Shown piece by piece: positions 8,011 to 16,722 of a stretch of DNA of 23,062 nt. The notes under the pieces were generated by a model. The model was not told the origin of the DNA. It did not search any database and saw only the letters and a list, made by a program, of their open reading frames with translations. The stretch lies in contig CAYGAW010000042.1 of assembly GCA_964347945.1 (NCBI GenBank), forward strand, positions 1 to 23,062. The letters run 5' to 3'. This stretch comes from CAYGAW01 sp964347945 (GTDB lineage Bacteria; Chloroflexota; Anaerolineae; UBA7937; B3-Chlor). Both the position numbers and the translations under genes were made by a program. Positions within the stretch are counted from its first letter, which is position 1; every line of letters starts with the position of its first letter.

Positions 8011-8913
8011 TTATGTTTCATGCCCCGCGTGCTGAGGATGTTTGGTCTTCTCCCAGAAGAACCCAGCCGCATTCGCTGCTTGCGATACCATCAGCAAAAC
8101 GGCGAGCAGCACCGCCCGCAGGTTCGGTGAGCTTACGAAGGGATACCGCACCAGATTTGTGTAGAACGACGGCGGTTCGAGCTTGATGTGTTCATGGTTA
8201 CGTAGGGCGCGTGCCTGGCGGAACTGAAAGGCACCGCGACCATAGGTGAAGTGCTGTCGCCAGAACGTATCGAAGGACAGCGCGTGCGCGTGATGGATGA
8301 TGGCCTCTGGCGCGTACATCATCCGGTAGCTGTGGTAGAGCCATCGGTCACAGAACTCCCGATCTTCCGCAGCAGCACGGGTAAAGGTGGTGTCGAAGCC
8401 GCCTGCGGAGCGGAAACGATCTGTAGCCAACGCCATGTTGTTGCTGGCGAAGAAGCGCGCCCGGTCGGGGTCGGCATTGTAGTAGGCATAGAGATAGGTG
8501 AGTAGTAGCTGGCTGGCCGTCGAGAACAGATTGTCGGGCAGCACGTTTAGTGTGCGCCCACCGATGAGGTGATCGGGCACGGTCGCGAAGCGCTTGGCCA
8601 GGGCGCTCAGCCAATGTGGATCAGGGGCACAGTCGTCGTCGGTGAAGGCCAGGAACTCGCCTTTCGCTTGGGCGGCGCCGGCATTGCGCGCAGCGCCGGC
8701 GCCTGCATGCCTCTGGTGGAGCAGCCTCACGTTGAGGTCTCCGGAGAAGGGCGCAACCGCAGTATCAGGCACTTCGCCGCCATCGTTCACGACGATGGCC
8801 TCGAATCGGTCGCGAGGGTAGTCTAGGCGGGCGAGGGAGTCGAGGCAGGAGACAAGCTGCGCTTCACGGTTGTATGTGGGAATCACAATGGAGAAGAATG
8901 GTTGTCTAATCAC
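8011..8913 (-). CDS. Family 2 glycosyltransferase (GT2-d)
   Basis: The 300-residue product opens with FFSIVIPTYNR (6-16). It shows VVNDGG (41-46), AGAGAARNAG (70-79), the acidic motif FTDDDC (90-95), and AAEDREFCDRW (181-191), all classical for GT2. The core is soluble, with a hydrophobic patch near the C-terminus (about 265-285) that could associate with the membrane. Two starts compete: GTG at 8928 and GTG at 8913. The latter is chosen because GGGG lies 6 bases before it and the protein then begins right before the fold; the evidence is weak either way. It follows the third radical SAM gene in the same direction after a short gap. Donor and acceptor are unknown. Confidence 0.87.
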   Translation of the reverse strand: MIRQPFFSIVIPTYNREAQLVSCLDSLARLDYPRDRFEAIVVNDGGEVPDTAVAPFSGDLNVRLLHQRHAGAGAARNAGAAQAKGEFLAFTDDDCAPDPHWLSALAKRFATVPDHLIGGRTLNVLPDNLFSTASQLLLTYLYAYYNADPDRARFFASNNMALATDRFRSAGGFDTTFTRAAAEDREFCDRWLYHSYRMMYAPEAIIHHAHALSFDTFWRQHFTYGRGAFQFRQARALRNHEHIKLEPPSFYTNLVRYPFVSSPNLRAVLLAVLLMVSQAANAAGFFWEKTKHPQHAGHET

Positions 8914-8960
8914 GCTGGACCCCAGCACCTATCAAAACAGCCTCGGTCGTCGTAGTGGAT

Positions 8961-10037
8961 TCACAGATTGCAGTTCAGCATGCGACATGGCCTGGTACAC
9001 TTCCTGCTTGCTAGTCGTATCTGGGCAGCCTGCTCACTCCTCCACGCTAGACGCGGGTCATCATGCAGAATGCTGCCAATCGATGGATATCCGTAGCACA
9101 ACCGCATCTCGCCAAGGGGATCGATGTGCATCCTGGAAAGCGTACCAAGGCATGGTACCCTGCTGGCGCCTATTGGATCCTCGTAGTATTGTGTGAATCT
9201 CCTGAGTTGCGACGGAGGGTTGAGGATTGGATAGCCCTTCCCTTGCAAGTCTAGCAGTTCCTGGACTTGCTCGTGCAAGGTGTGGAGGCTTCGCACCCAC
9301 CTCGGGTCGCCCTCATACCACGTCGCCGCAGGTTGCCGCATAGTTGGCTCACAGCCAAAGGGGTAATGCACTTCGGTGGGAAGAAGCACCTGGAACATGA
9401 TCCCACTGAGAGCACTTTCTCGGACAAAGCGAGCTAGGTCCACCAGTTCTTTGCAATTGGGCTCCATGACGATGGTCAAGAGACAGAGGTCGGTCACTCG
9501 GAGTTGCGCACGCCAGACCTCAACCAGCTCCATGATGCGCACGTAGCTACCTGCAGTCGCCCGGCTCCTGTCGTGCACCGACTCCTGGAGACTATTGAGT
9601 GAAATCATCAGACTGGCGACCCCGATGTCTTCGACGCGCTTCAGCACTTTTTCATCCACAGACCATCCGTTCGAAATCACTGCGATGTGAAGGTCCTGTT
9701 GTTTGGCGAGTCCTAGTACTTCAAAGACATCGGGATGCACGAAGGGCTCCCCCCCTCCAACAGCTATCTCGCGCAGGAGGGGTACTCCGCGGAGCTTCTC
9801 GAATACTAGCTTCCATTGATCGAGACCCAGTTCCTCATGGGAGCGTGCACCGCGCCATTTGGAGCATGTCGGGCATCGGAAATCGCATCGGTCAGTGATG
9901 TCGATGGAAATGCGAAAAGGAGGGGGCACGATGCCCAGTCGATGCATTGCGCGCTTGGCCATCTGGGTGATATCGCCCCAGGCATGATTGACAGTCCCTC
10001 TGAACCTTCCTGACATGCCATCATAGCCGATGTCCAT
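8961..10037 (-). CDS. Radical SAM protein with C-terminal cysteine-rich (SPASM-like) region (rSAM-3)
   Basis: The 358-residue protein carries the radical SAM 4Fe-4S motif CDFRCPTC (Cys51, Cys55, Cys58). The SAM-binding GGGEP segment is at 94-98 (VGGGEPFVHPD). It ends with further cysteines (296, 314, 347, 351, 356), a spacing that suggests an auxiliary cluster of the SPASM/twitch type. The reaction is unknown; family relatives act on peptides, lipids or sugars by radical chemistry. The ATG at 10037 has GGGGAG 5 bases upstream; an in-frame ATG at 10067 has no such site. It is clearly different in sequence from radical SAM families A and B in the same cluster. It lies between the flippase and two GT2 genes, so a step on the same glycan or its carrier is inferred. 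Confidence 0.86.
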   Translation of the reverse strand: MDIGYDGMSGRFRGTVNHAWGDITQMAKRAMHRLGIVPPPFRISIDITDRCDFRCPTCSKWRGARSHEELGLDQWKLVFEKLRGVPLLREIAVGGGEPFVHPDVFEVLGLAKQQDLHIAVISNGWSVDEKVLKRVEDIGVASLMISLNSLQESVHDRSRATAGSYVRIMELVEVWRAQLRVTDLCLLTIVMEPNCKELVDLARFVRESALSGIMFQVLLPTEVHYPFGCEPTMRQPAATWYEGDPRWVRSLHTLHEQVQELLDLQGKGYPILNPPSQLRRFTQYYEDPIGASRVPCLGTLSRMHIDPLGEMRLCYGYPSIGSILHDDPRLAWRSEQAAQIRLASRKCTRPCRMLNCNL

Positions 10038-10111
10038 ACGAGCTCCCCGGTGCAAACGGTCAGGCATCGGTGACTCCGGACTGATGGAGAGGCATGGCTA
10101 CAGTTTCTCCA

Positions 10112-11590
10112 TTAGACTCCATGGGGTTCTTCCGGGCGTAGCGTTCGCCGTCGAAGAATTGAGCGGACCGCGGCCATTTCGCTGCTGTTGAATTCACCCA
10201 GCAGCGCAAAGGCGAAGAGGGTGACGCCGACAATCACTGGCAGCTTGATGAAGAGCAACAGGCCGGGGGTCGGCCACAACGCGGCCAAAGCGTAGGCAAC
10301 GCCGCACAAGAGGGTGCTTCGCCACACGGTCGCCGGAGGTGGAAGAATCCTCCACACTCGATAGATGGCAACTACCTCCGCCAGTGCACTCAAACTGGCG
10401 AAAAGAGCGGTTACTAGTGCCGCACCGAGGGCACCAAGGCGTGGGATGAGAAGCAGGTGGCCTACCAGCGCTAGCGGCACCAGGGGCCCCACAAAGGCGA
10501 AGGTCCAGCGCGGCTTGCCAGCAGCAGTCAGAATGGAGGTAGCAACGTACATCATGGTCAGGGCGAGCGCCCCTACTACCAGCGGACCAATGAGTGGCGC
10601 GGCCGGCAGGAACTCCGCGCCGAAGGCGAGGAGGGAAATCTCCCGAGCGGCTCCAGCGATCATGGCGGCAACGGGTGTGAGCGCAATCACCACACGCATC
10701 GCATTGCGCGCTATGGCCTTGGCTTGGCTGAGAGAGCCGTCCCGCAGTGTCCGGCTGAGGGTGGAGAGCAGCAGTGGCGCGAAGGCCACGGAGAAAAGGC
10801 CCAGGGCCAGTGCCACATTCTGTGCTGCCGCATAGATGCCCGCGTCTGCGGCAGTACCGGCCAAACCCTTCAGCGCCAAGAGGTCGAGTCTGTCATAAAG
10901 ACGTATGGTCAGAGCCCACAGCAACAAGGGCGCAGCGTAGCTCCACAATTGTCGTACAGGGAGAGCATCACGGTGCCGGAGCGGAGGACGAACGTAGAAG
11001 CGGGCAATGACCAGCTCCACAAGCGACGCTCCTATGCTGCCCAGGATGGCACCTGGTACGGAGAGGCCCAGCTCGACCAGAAGAACTATCAAGAGTAGCC
11101 TGCCTAGCCAACGACCGGCGGTCACGAGGGCGCGCTGCTTGTAGCGGCCGACCCCTACCAGGATCTGTCGGTGAGCTTGTGCAAGGCCGTAGATAGGAAT
11201 GTCGAGGGCGAATAGCCGCAGATAGGTGGCTAGAACGTCTTCGTTTAGCAGAGTGGCAACGGGGGAGGCCAGACACCAAAACAAGATCATTGCGCCTGTG
11301 GAGGCGACGAGGTAAAGGCGCACGACCGTGGCCCCAACCGGCCGCCAGTCGACAACGGATCCCACGAACCTGATTGTTGCGCGGGCAAATGCTGAGGCTA
11401 GAGCCCATTCTACCCAGGCGACCAGCGTTGCAGCGAGGGCAAACAGCCCGTAGCCGCTTGGTCCAAGCCGGCGGGTGAGGAAGGCGGCGATGAGCAGGCC
11501 TGTTGGGACAAGGAGCGCCTCGGCTAGAAAGACTCCGATTGTCCCCTCGAGTAGTTGTTGAGCCCGACGCGTACCCTGCGAACTTGTCAC
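10112..11590 (-). CDS. Wzx-type polysaccharide flippase (MOP superfamily)
   Basis: The 492-residue protein is almost entirely hydrophobic, with about 12-14 membrane helices. It has the early signature LTRRLGPSGYGLFALAATLV (about 39-58), typical of oligosaccharide flippases of the PST/Wzx group. The repeat of the fold is visible in FGAEFLPAAPLIGPLVVGAL and STLTAAGKP-like segments in the second half. Such proteins move undecaprenyl-linked oligosaccharides across the inner membrane. The GTG start at 11590 directly abuts the stop of the GT87 gene (TGA at 11593-11591), so translation is probably coupled. Its presence is the main reason to read this cluster as a surface-glycan export locus. Confidence 0.88.
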   Translation of the reverse strand: MTSSQGTRRAQQLLEGTIGVFLAEALLVPTGLLIAAFLTRRLGPSGYGLFALAATLVAWVEWALASAFARATIRFVGSVVDWRPVGATVVRLYLVASTGAMILFWCLASPVATLLNEDVLATYLRLFALDIPIYGLAQAHRQILVGVGRYKQRALVTAGRWLGRLLLIVLLVELGLSVPGAILGSIGASLVELVIARFYVRPPLRHRDALPVRQLWSYAAPLLLWALTIRLYDRLDLLALKGLAGTAADAGIYAAAQNVALALGLFSVAFAPLLLSTLSRTLRDGSLSQAKAIARNAMRVVIALTPVAAMIAGAAREISLLAFGAEFLPAAPLIGPLVVGALALTMMYVATSILTAAGKPRWTFAFVGPLVPLALVGHLLLIPRLGALGAALVTALFASLSALAEVVAIYRVWRILPPPATVWRSTLLCGVAYALAALWPTPGLLLFIKLPVIVGVTLFAFALLGEFNSSEMAAVRSILRRRTLRPEEPHGV

Positions 11591-12820
11591 TCAAACCTGC
11601 GCGTTTCTGTCACGACGCGCTTGATCCAGGAGGAAGCCCAGAACGGCGATCCAGATGACCGCATGCCCGCCTGTGTAGAGCAGAGACCATGGACTCGGAA
11701 AGTGCTGCAACCGAGCTGGTGCTAGCATCGCTACTAGCGTGGTCGCGAGTAGCAGACCCGCCAGGACACCGCTCTCCTCGGTGGAGAAGCGTCGCTTGGC
11801 AATGCGAAAGAGGGCCACCATGGGGAACAGAATCAGCACGTCATCGTACACGCGGTGATATGTCCAGAGACGCGCAGCGATGGCCGTAACGCCCAGTAGA
11901 AGCCAGAAGTCCGAGTTGCGATGGCGATATGTCCATAGGCCCAAGGCTGCCAGCACCAGTAAGGACGCCGGAAGGACCCACTTCTCCAGACCGATTGTGG
12001 CAAGCCACATGTGCAAGTTGGCATATCCTCCCTTCACTACCACTGTCGTCCCTAGCGCCAACCAATCACGAAGCAGCAGCGCGAGCCCCGACTCCTGAAA
12101 CGAGGCCGCGCAGACAGTGAGTGCAACGTAGCCGAAAGATACGAGGGAGATTATGTGCAGGCCCCCGGCCGCGAACAGCACCATCCACAAGAAGGGCAGG
12201 GATATGCTCGGCTTGACGAGGGCGACGACTATCATCCCTGAAGCCAGCAGATTCCGCTGCCATCCGCACCCAAGGTGCTGAAGCAGGAGCAGTCCACCAA
12301 GAAGGACCGGGAGCAGGTGGACACCAAGCTGCCCGTTCCCGATGGTCACTCCAGTGGCGTTCATGGAGAGCGCCGTCAGTGCGACGAAGGCATGCTCCAA
12401 ACGCGAGTCTGAGCCACTTCTCTGCACAATCAGGTAGACCAACCACCCCAGCGCCACGACAGAAGTGACGGCCCAGAGCCAGCGCGTGGGGGCAAGAGGA
12501 AGCCAGCCAAGTAGTGGCCAAAGCAGGGCGTAGCTTGCGGGTGGGTAGACAGCGGTAGGTCGCTCTTGGTACACTGGCTTTCCGGCAAACCAGTCGTGGA
12601 CCTCGGCGTGTCTCAGCTTGAGATCGACTGCACCGTTGTGGCCTGGCTCCCAGACCAGCCGGCGGAACTCGTCTCCCAGCTTCAATGCCGCAAGAAGCGC
12701 CATGACTGCGCATGCCAGGCGAAGAACGGTGAGTCCATGGCTCGTCCACCAGGTGCTGATGATGGAGGTGGTCGTCCCACTCCATCCTGCCACCAAGACC
12801 CTAAGTTCTAGATTATCCAT
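11591..12820 (-). CDS. GT87 / DUF2029-type polytopic glycosyltransferase
   Basis: The 409-residue membrane protein has about 9-11 hydrophobic helices. Its layout matches GT-C glycosyltransferases of family 87: an Asp in the first large extracytoplasmic loop (Asp66 in NGAVDLKLRHAE), then GKPVY (80-84), YPPASYALLWP (92-102), a GNGQLG motif, KPSISLPF, and a late YHRVYDDVLILFP. GT87 members such as mycobacterial PimE use polyprenyl-phosphate mannose, with a catalytic Asp at the equivalent loop position; the donor here is inferred to be polyprenyl-linked. If so, it would act on the outer face of the membrane. The ATG at 12820 has no clear Shine-Dalgarno sequence. Its stop abuts the flippase start. 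Confidence 0.85.
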   Translation of the reverse strand: MDNLELRVLVAGWSGTTTSIISTWWTSHGLTVLRLACAVMALLAALKLGDEFRRLVWEPGHNGAVDLKLRHAEVHDWFAGKPVYQERPTAVYPPASYALLWPLLGWLPLAPTRWLWAVTSVVALGWLVYLIVQRSGSDSRLEHAFVALTALSMNATGVTIGNGQLGVHLLPVLLGGLLLLQHLGCGWQRNLLASGMIVVALVKPSISLPFLWMVLFAAGGLHIISLVSFGYVALTVCAASFQESGLALLLRDWLALGTTVVVKGGYANLHMWLATIGLEKWVLPASLLVLAALGLWTYRHRNSDFWLLLGVTAIAARLWTYHRVYDDVLILFPMVALFRIAKRRFSTEESGVLAGLLLATTLVAMLAPARLQHFPSPWSLLYTGGHAVIWIAVLGFLLDQARRDRNAQV

Positions 12821-12867
12821 GATTAGTCGAAAGGCGGGGAGACGTCGAACAGCTTAGCAATCCTCAA

Positions 12868-12887
12868 CCGCGCTCTCCCCTGCGCGG
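12868..12887 (-). promoter_or_regulatory. Short GC hairpin between GT2-a and the GT87 gene
   Basis: CCGCGC (12868-12873) pairs perfectly with GCGCGG (12882-12887) over an 8-base loop. It lies in the 98-base gap between the GT2-a stop and the GT87 start. Without a following T-tract it is at most an attenuator or an mRNA-processing hairpin. Confidence 0.25.
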
Positions 12888-12918
12888 AGTGGTGCTGTCT
12901 CGTCTTCGCCAGGAACGA

Positions 12919-13932
12919 TCACGGTCTGGCTTCAGGGTCGGCTCTGGGACCCGGAGGCTCACTGGTCTGGGTCAGGTGTCGAACACGGTGAAACTCGAGA
13001 TCGTACTGTCTTTCCACTGAGTCTCCAGCATCCCAGCTGTACCCTATCGTTTCTCCTACTGCACTCAGCCCCAAGCCTAAGAGTAACGCAGGTAGGACAG
13101 CTGGAAAGAGATGAAGCGGCCGGCCAGGCCGGTGCAGCTCGTCAAGAATGCGTCGCAGGCGCACCACGGGAATCAGAGGCCCAGCCCCGGCATAGAGCAA
13201 GCGTCTGAGCAAAGGCCAGTGTTCTGAACGAGCAGCGGCAAACGCTCGACCACTGTGGTACTGAGCCCGTATCCAAACTGGCAGGCTTTCGAAGTTCAGG
13301 TGGGAGATCTTCGCCGCCGGTTCCAGATATAGTCGGTGTCCCTTCTCCCGCAGATCCGAGTGCAGGGTACTTTCCGATTCCAGCATGCTGTCAAGCTCAG
13401 GGCCGTACTGCAGAAGGGTCGGGAGCTTGTAGCTGCTGTTGTGCCCTGGCAAGAAGTCGCGTACACCCCCCTGCGAAGGATCCATCCACTGCCCATACCC
13501 GATGAGGAAATCGGCCCAGCTGATTGTGGAGCGCTTATTGGCGTTGCGTACGACAGGTCCTACTGCTGCCCAGGGCTGACGATGCGCCTCGATCAGCGCC
13601 TCAGCCCAGTCCGGCTCCGGATAGGAGTGCTCTTCCACAAAGGCCACCACTGGCGCGCGCGCCCGGCGCGCGCCGGCAGCGTTGGCTGCACCCACGGAGC
13701 CGACCTCGCCAACCTCCACGACCTGAAAGCTATGAAAGGGCCCCAGGGCCAAATCATCAGCCTCAAGCTTATCTGCTAGCGGGGCAACAATCACGACCTC
13801 TAGTCGATCCCTGACCGATTGTGCTCGGAGATGCGCAACTGCCTGCCGAATCGTCTCATATCGATCCGGAGTGATCACGATCACGGACATCTCTGGGGAG
13901 CTGCGATGCGTCATACCTGATGTCTGCTCCAT
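12919..13932 (-). CDS. GT2-like glycosyltransferase with EEH at the DxD position (GT2-a, module 1)
   Basis: The 337-residue protein begins with a GT2-like Rossmann segment (SVIVITPDRYETIRQ, 16-30). At the place of the usual DxD it has FVEEHSYPEPDW (98-109), with Glu100-Glu101-His102. Further marks are LPGHNSSYK (161-169), LYLEPAAK, QYHSGRAFAAAR, and a hydrophobic C-terminal part ending in GETIGY. It is a clear paralogue of GT2-b, sharing most of these motifs word for word. The acidic-His motif may still bind metal or a nucleotide sugar, or the protein may have another role; this is not decidable here. The ATG at 13932 is used; ATG 13914 is possible and neither has a strong ribosome binding site. 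It follows radical SAM B1 by 78 bases. Confidence 0.82.
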   Translation of the reverse strand: MEQTSGMTHRSSPEMSVIVITPDRYETIRQAVAHLRAQSVRDRLEVVIVAPLADKLEADDLALGPFHSFQVVEVGEVGSVGAANAAGARRARAPVVAFVEEHSYPEPDWAEALIEAHRQPWAAVGPVVRNANKRSTISWADFLIGYGQWMDPSQGGVRDFLPGHNSSYKLPTLLQYGPELDSMLESESTLHSDLREKGHRLYLEPAAKISHLNFESLPVWIRAQYHSGRAFAAARSEHWPLLRRLLYAGAGPLIPVVRLRRILDELHRPGRPLHLFPAVLPALLLGLGLSAVGETIGYSWDAGDSVERQYDLEFHRVRHLTQTSEPPGPRADPEARP

Positions 13933-14010
13933 GAACGGCCTGACTTTCGAATGTTGCAGACGCTGGGTCGGAGAATCGCCTCAGCCGACTTGCGGCGAGC
14001 CAGTCTCACA

Positions 14011-15162
14011 TCAGTCGGAGATTCTCGCTGACTTAGTGCGGAAGAAGTACACCTCCCGATCCCTTTCCTCACCCATGGATCCACCCTCAAACGCGTATGT
14101 GCAGTCACAACAGAGGGCCAATTGCTGGTAGTCGTTGCGAAACTGTCGACGTAGCGCGCGGTAGTCAGCGCCCCACCAGACGTTTGCGAAAGTGCTCTCT
14201 CCCAGATCGCCGAGGACGTGCCGGCCATGCGGATCGAAGGTACAAGGGCAGACCTTCCCATCATAGTGGATGGCGGGGTTGTTCCAAAGGACCTTGCATG
14301 GGTTCACCTCGCGCCGGATGCGGGACTGGCTTTGCGGATCAAGCTTGAACGGCTGGTAGTTCGGATTCTGGGGCACAAAGGCGCGGCCATCAGGCTCCGT
14401 CACACAGTACTCGCCGTCATCATAGGTGCACAACGTCCTGAGAGTAAGAGCATCCACCTCCAATGATCTGGCGAATGCTTTCAACTGTGGGATTTCGTGC
14501 TCGTTGTGCTTCATCACCAAGAAGCGCAGATCGATCAAAGGCGTCTTGGACTGCAGCGCATGTCTTGCCTCCACAATCCTCTTGATGCCTGCTGTGACCG
14601 TCTCCAAATCACCTCCTTGGCGGTAACGTTCGTATGTTGCCTGGGTCACCCCGTCGACAGCGAAGACGATGTAGTCAATCCCTGAGTGAACCAATTGCTC
14701 CGCATGATCCCCCCTGGCGAACACGTGCCCGTTGGTGCTTGAGATGACTCCAATGTCCCGGGTTCTCGCATAGGAGATCATGTCGTAGATCGATGGATTG
14801 AGAAAGGGCTCGCCCCAATCCCAAAGAATGATGATGAACAGATGTTGGCCGAGTTCGTCTATGATCTTCTGGAAGGTGCGCAATTCCATGTGCCCCTGCG
14901 GGCGCTCCAGCCCCTCCGTTACCGGACAAAGGACACACTTCAGGTTGCAGGCGCTGGTAGGCTCGACTTGGGCATGGGTGGGCCACCCCCACGGCCTCTC
15001 CGGCTTAACAAGGATTGATGCCTCGACGAGAATCCAGTTCAGGATCTTTCGCAGAGGCACATGTTGAAACTCGAACGGCATGCGGTCACACTCTATGGGC
15101 ACTTTGCGCGTGACTAGCGCCTTGAGAGCCTTGTGGGCCCTTTCAAACAGCCTCGTCGTCAT
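14011..15162 (-). CDS. SPASM radical SAM protein, family B, copy 1 (rSAM-B1)
   Basis: The 383-residue protein has an N-terminal region of about 60 residues containing IECDR and KILNWILVEAS, then PERPWGWPTH (54-63). The radical SAM motif CNLKCVLC follows (Cys72, 76, 79). WDWGEPFLNP (114-123) is the SAM-contacting GEP segment and SSTNG (141-145) the next strand. C-terminal cysteines at 289, 305, 307, 351, 352 and 354 indicate SPASM-type auxiliary cluster ligation. Compared with B2, residues 1-60 align without gaps with 38 identities by my count, and all three radical SAM cysteines sit at the same positions. The ATG at 15162 (GAGG about 8 bases upstream) overlaps the stop of A1 by ATGA, so the two are translationally coupled. 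The substrate is unknown. Confidence 0.88.
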   Translation of the reverse strand: MTTRLFERAHKALKALVTRKVPIECDRMPFEFQHVPLRKILNWILVEASILVKPERPWGWPTHAQVEPTSACNLKCVLCPVTEGLERPQGHMELRTFQKIIDELGQHLFIIILWDWGEPFLNPSIYDMISYARTRDIGVISSTNGHVFARGDHAEQLVHSGIDYIVFAVDGVTQATYERYRQGGDLETVTAGIKRIVEARHALQSKTPLIDLRFLVMKHNEHEIPQLKAFARSLEVDALTLRTLCTYDDGEYCVTEPDGRAFVPQNPNYQPFKLDPQSQSRIRREVNPCKVLWNNPAIHYDGKVCPCTFDPHGRHVLGDLGESTFANVWWGADYRALRRQFRNDYQQLALCCDCTYAFEGGSMGEERDREVYFFRTKSARISD

Positions 15163-16337
15163 GTGGGTCGCCTCAGGAGGGGGGCAATCCATCGGTAATA
15201 ACGATGAACGCGAGCATTGAGCCGGGCGAAACAACAGAAGCCGCAGTCACAGCGATCATCCACCAACGCCGATCCTTTCATCGCCAGATTCCTGGCCCGG
15301 AAGGCTCGGTACGCAGGGCCATTCCAAATCTCCTCGAAGCTGCTCTCGTTCAGGCTGCCCAAGGGAATAGGGCATGCCCCGCAGGGCATCACGGTGCCGT
15401 CGACGCGCACGTGAGTATGAAACCAGCCAGCATAACAGGGAAGGTCGAGGGAGACTCCCTCGCCAACGCGAAACCGGAGAAGAGCTTCGTCCAGATTGTG
15501 GCTCAAGGAGAGGGATTTCAGCAATCCCCTTGACTGGAGCAGATCCTGACAAACCGTATCGATCTCGGCAGCGGACAGAGCAGCCGACGAGAACTCACCG
15601 CCCCAGTGCTTATAGGGAGTGAAAGTGACACCATCGGCGCCCACTTCGTGTGCGAGTCTGATCTTCTTGGTGATACCTCTCCTGTTGTGTCGATTCAGGG
15701 GTCCGGTCAGGATGAGCGTCGGAAGTGCTGTCTGGCGCTGGGCCTTGAGGGTGCTGAGAAGCTTGACCCCGTCCAGCGTCCTTTGGAAGTTCTCAGAGTC
15801 AACGCCAGGATAGCATTTTGCGTATTCCCGTGGAGACGCCGCCCAGAGAGACACTCTCAGGATGTCAAGCCCGGAGTCTACGACCCGTCCGACGTTGGAT
15901 TCGTCGAGAAGAGTGCCGTTGGTGAAGAGATGAACGTAAAAACCCGCCCCCTTGAACAGTGAGATGATATCGAACAGCTGCGGATGCAAGAACGGTTCTC
16001 CCTCTCCGGTGATGATGATCTCGCGGGTGCCGAGCCGGCGGACTTCGTCGCGCAATGTCCTGATCTGCTCCACAGGCATGTGCTCGGCACCATCAACAGA
16101 GTGCAAGCGACCCCTCGTTGCGGATGAATGGAATTGGCAGCCGAGACACCCCTGATTGCAGAGGGTCGTAGTACTCAGCTCTACATAGAACGGTCCACCG
16201 TACGCCGTGTCTCCATCGATCAGGCCCCTTAGAAGCTGGATCAGCCACTTGATGGTGCTGATTGACCCTCTCCAGCCCTGCGGAGGCGCATCGGTGCCTT
16301 CGCAGGGGGGGCAGAGCTGCGAGTTCTGGTTTCCCAT
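15159..16337 (-). CDS. SPASM radical SAM protein, family A, copy 1 (rSAM-A1)
   Basis: The 392-residue protein binds the radical SAM cluster through CNQGCLGC (Cys60, 64, 67) and shows GEGEPFLHP as the SAM-contacting segment. A characteristic SLWAASPREY follows in the middle of the barrel. The C-terminus has LPCYAGWFHTHVRVDGTVMPCG, EIWNGPAYRAFR, and a final cysteine group CDCGFCC (Cys363, 365, 368, 369), as in SPASM domains carrying auxiliary iron-sulfur clusters. It is a clear paralogue of A2, which has the same final arrangement. The ATG at 16337 is chosen because GAGAGG lies about 7 bases upstream; an extension to 16532 lacks support. It starts module 1 and overlaps B1 by four bases. Confidence 0.87.
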   Translation of the reverse strand: MGNQNSQLCPPCEGTDAPPQGWRGSISTIKWLIQLLRGLIDGDTAYGGPFYVELSTTTLCNQGCLGCQFHSSATRGRLHSVDGAEHMPVEQIRTLRDEVRRLGTREIIITGEGEPFLHPQLFDIISLFKGAGFYVHLFTNGTLLDESNVGRVVDSGLDILRVSLWAASPREYAKCYPGVDSENFQRTLDGVKLLSTLKAQRQTALPTLILTGPLNRHNRRGITKKIRLAHEVGADGVTFTPYKHWGGEFSSAALSAAEIDTVCQDLLQSRGLLKSLSLSHNLDEALLRFRVGEGVSLDLPCYAGWFHTHVRVDGTVMPCGACPIPLGSLNESSFEEIWNGPAYRAFRARNLAMKGSALVDDRCDCGFCCFARLNARVHRYYRWIAPLLRRPT

Positions 16338-16447
16338 CTTGAACCTCTCTCGAAGTCGCTCTCCGCGCAGGAATCGGGGTTGTACCTCGGCAGACCTCTC
16401 GCTGTCACCGTCCCCGTTAGCGTCGCATAATGCGCGCTGCACCAGCG

Positions 16448-16463
16448 ACGTGGACTGCCACGT
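16448..16463. promoter_or_regulatory. Small perfect palindrome upstream of rSAM-A1
   Basis: ACGTGG (16448-16453) and CCACGT (16458-16463) are exact reverse complements around ACTG. It could be an operator half-site pair or a leader hairpin for module 1; this is only a symmetry observation. Confidence 0.3.
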
Positions 16464-16708
16464 GCGTTGACTTGAGTTCAATGGCGCCGGTCCGGTATGA
16501 GTCCCACGGCAACCGGCTGAACGAATCCACATGTCTTGGCGCCACCCAACTGGACATAACTACGCGTCTGTGACGAAGCGCAGTCGTGCCCCGCCGAGCC
16601 CACCATACGCGGATCATCGTTGAGGCCCTCTTCCGAGCCCCTGTCCGCGGGAAGGCGCCCTCATGCTGATTCCCAATCGTCCGCAAGAGAACACAGTAGC
16701 GACCAGCA

Positions 16709-16722
16709 CCCCGTCCGCGGGG
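16709..16722 (-). terminator. GC-rich hairpin directly after the GT2-b stop codon
   Basis: CCCCG (16709-16713) pairs with CGGGG (16718-16722) around a 4-base loop, starting at the base after the GT2-b TAG (16723). The stem is short but strong. No T-tract follows on the minus strand, so efficient intrinsic termination is doubtful. Confidence 0.3.

Larger units (their letters stand above)
16338..16722. other. Intergenic spacer between the two radical-SAM/GT2 modules
   Basis: About 385 bases without a supported gene separate the stop of GT2-b from the start of rSAM-A1. It holds a GC-rich hairpin directly after the GT2-b stop (16709-16722) and a perfect 6-bp palindrome with a 4-base loop (16448-16463), roughly 110-125 bases upstream of A1. 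An internal terminator plus a new promoter for module 1 is possible, but no consensus -10/-35 pair was found. Confidence 0.45.

Noticed and set aside
7504..8130. 208-residue plus-strand frame across GT2-e, the gap and the end of GT2-d
   Set aside because: It is antisense to two well-supported glycosyltransferases and its translation has the arginine/serine-rich look of a shadow frame.
10365..10835. 156-residue plus-strand frame inside the flippase gene
   Set aside because: Antisense Ala/Arg/Ser-rich shadow of a hydrophobic gene; no motif and no ribosome binding site.
12066..12785. 239-residue minus-strand frame inside the GT87 gene
   Set aside because: It overlaps the GT87 gene in another frame and is rich in Arg, Pro and Ser without any motif, whereas the GT87 frame has clear membrane helices and family motifs.
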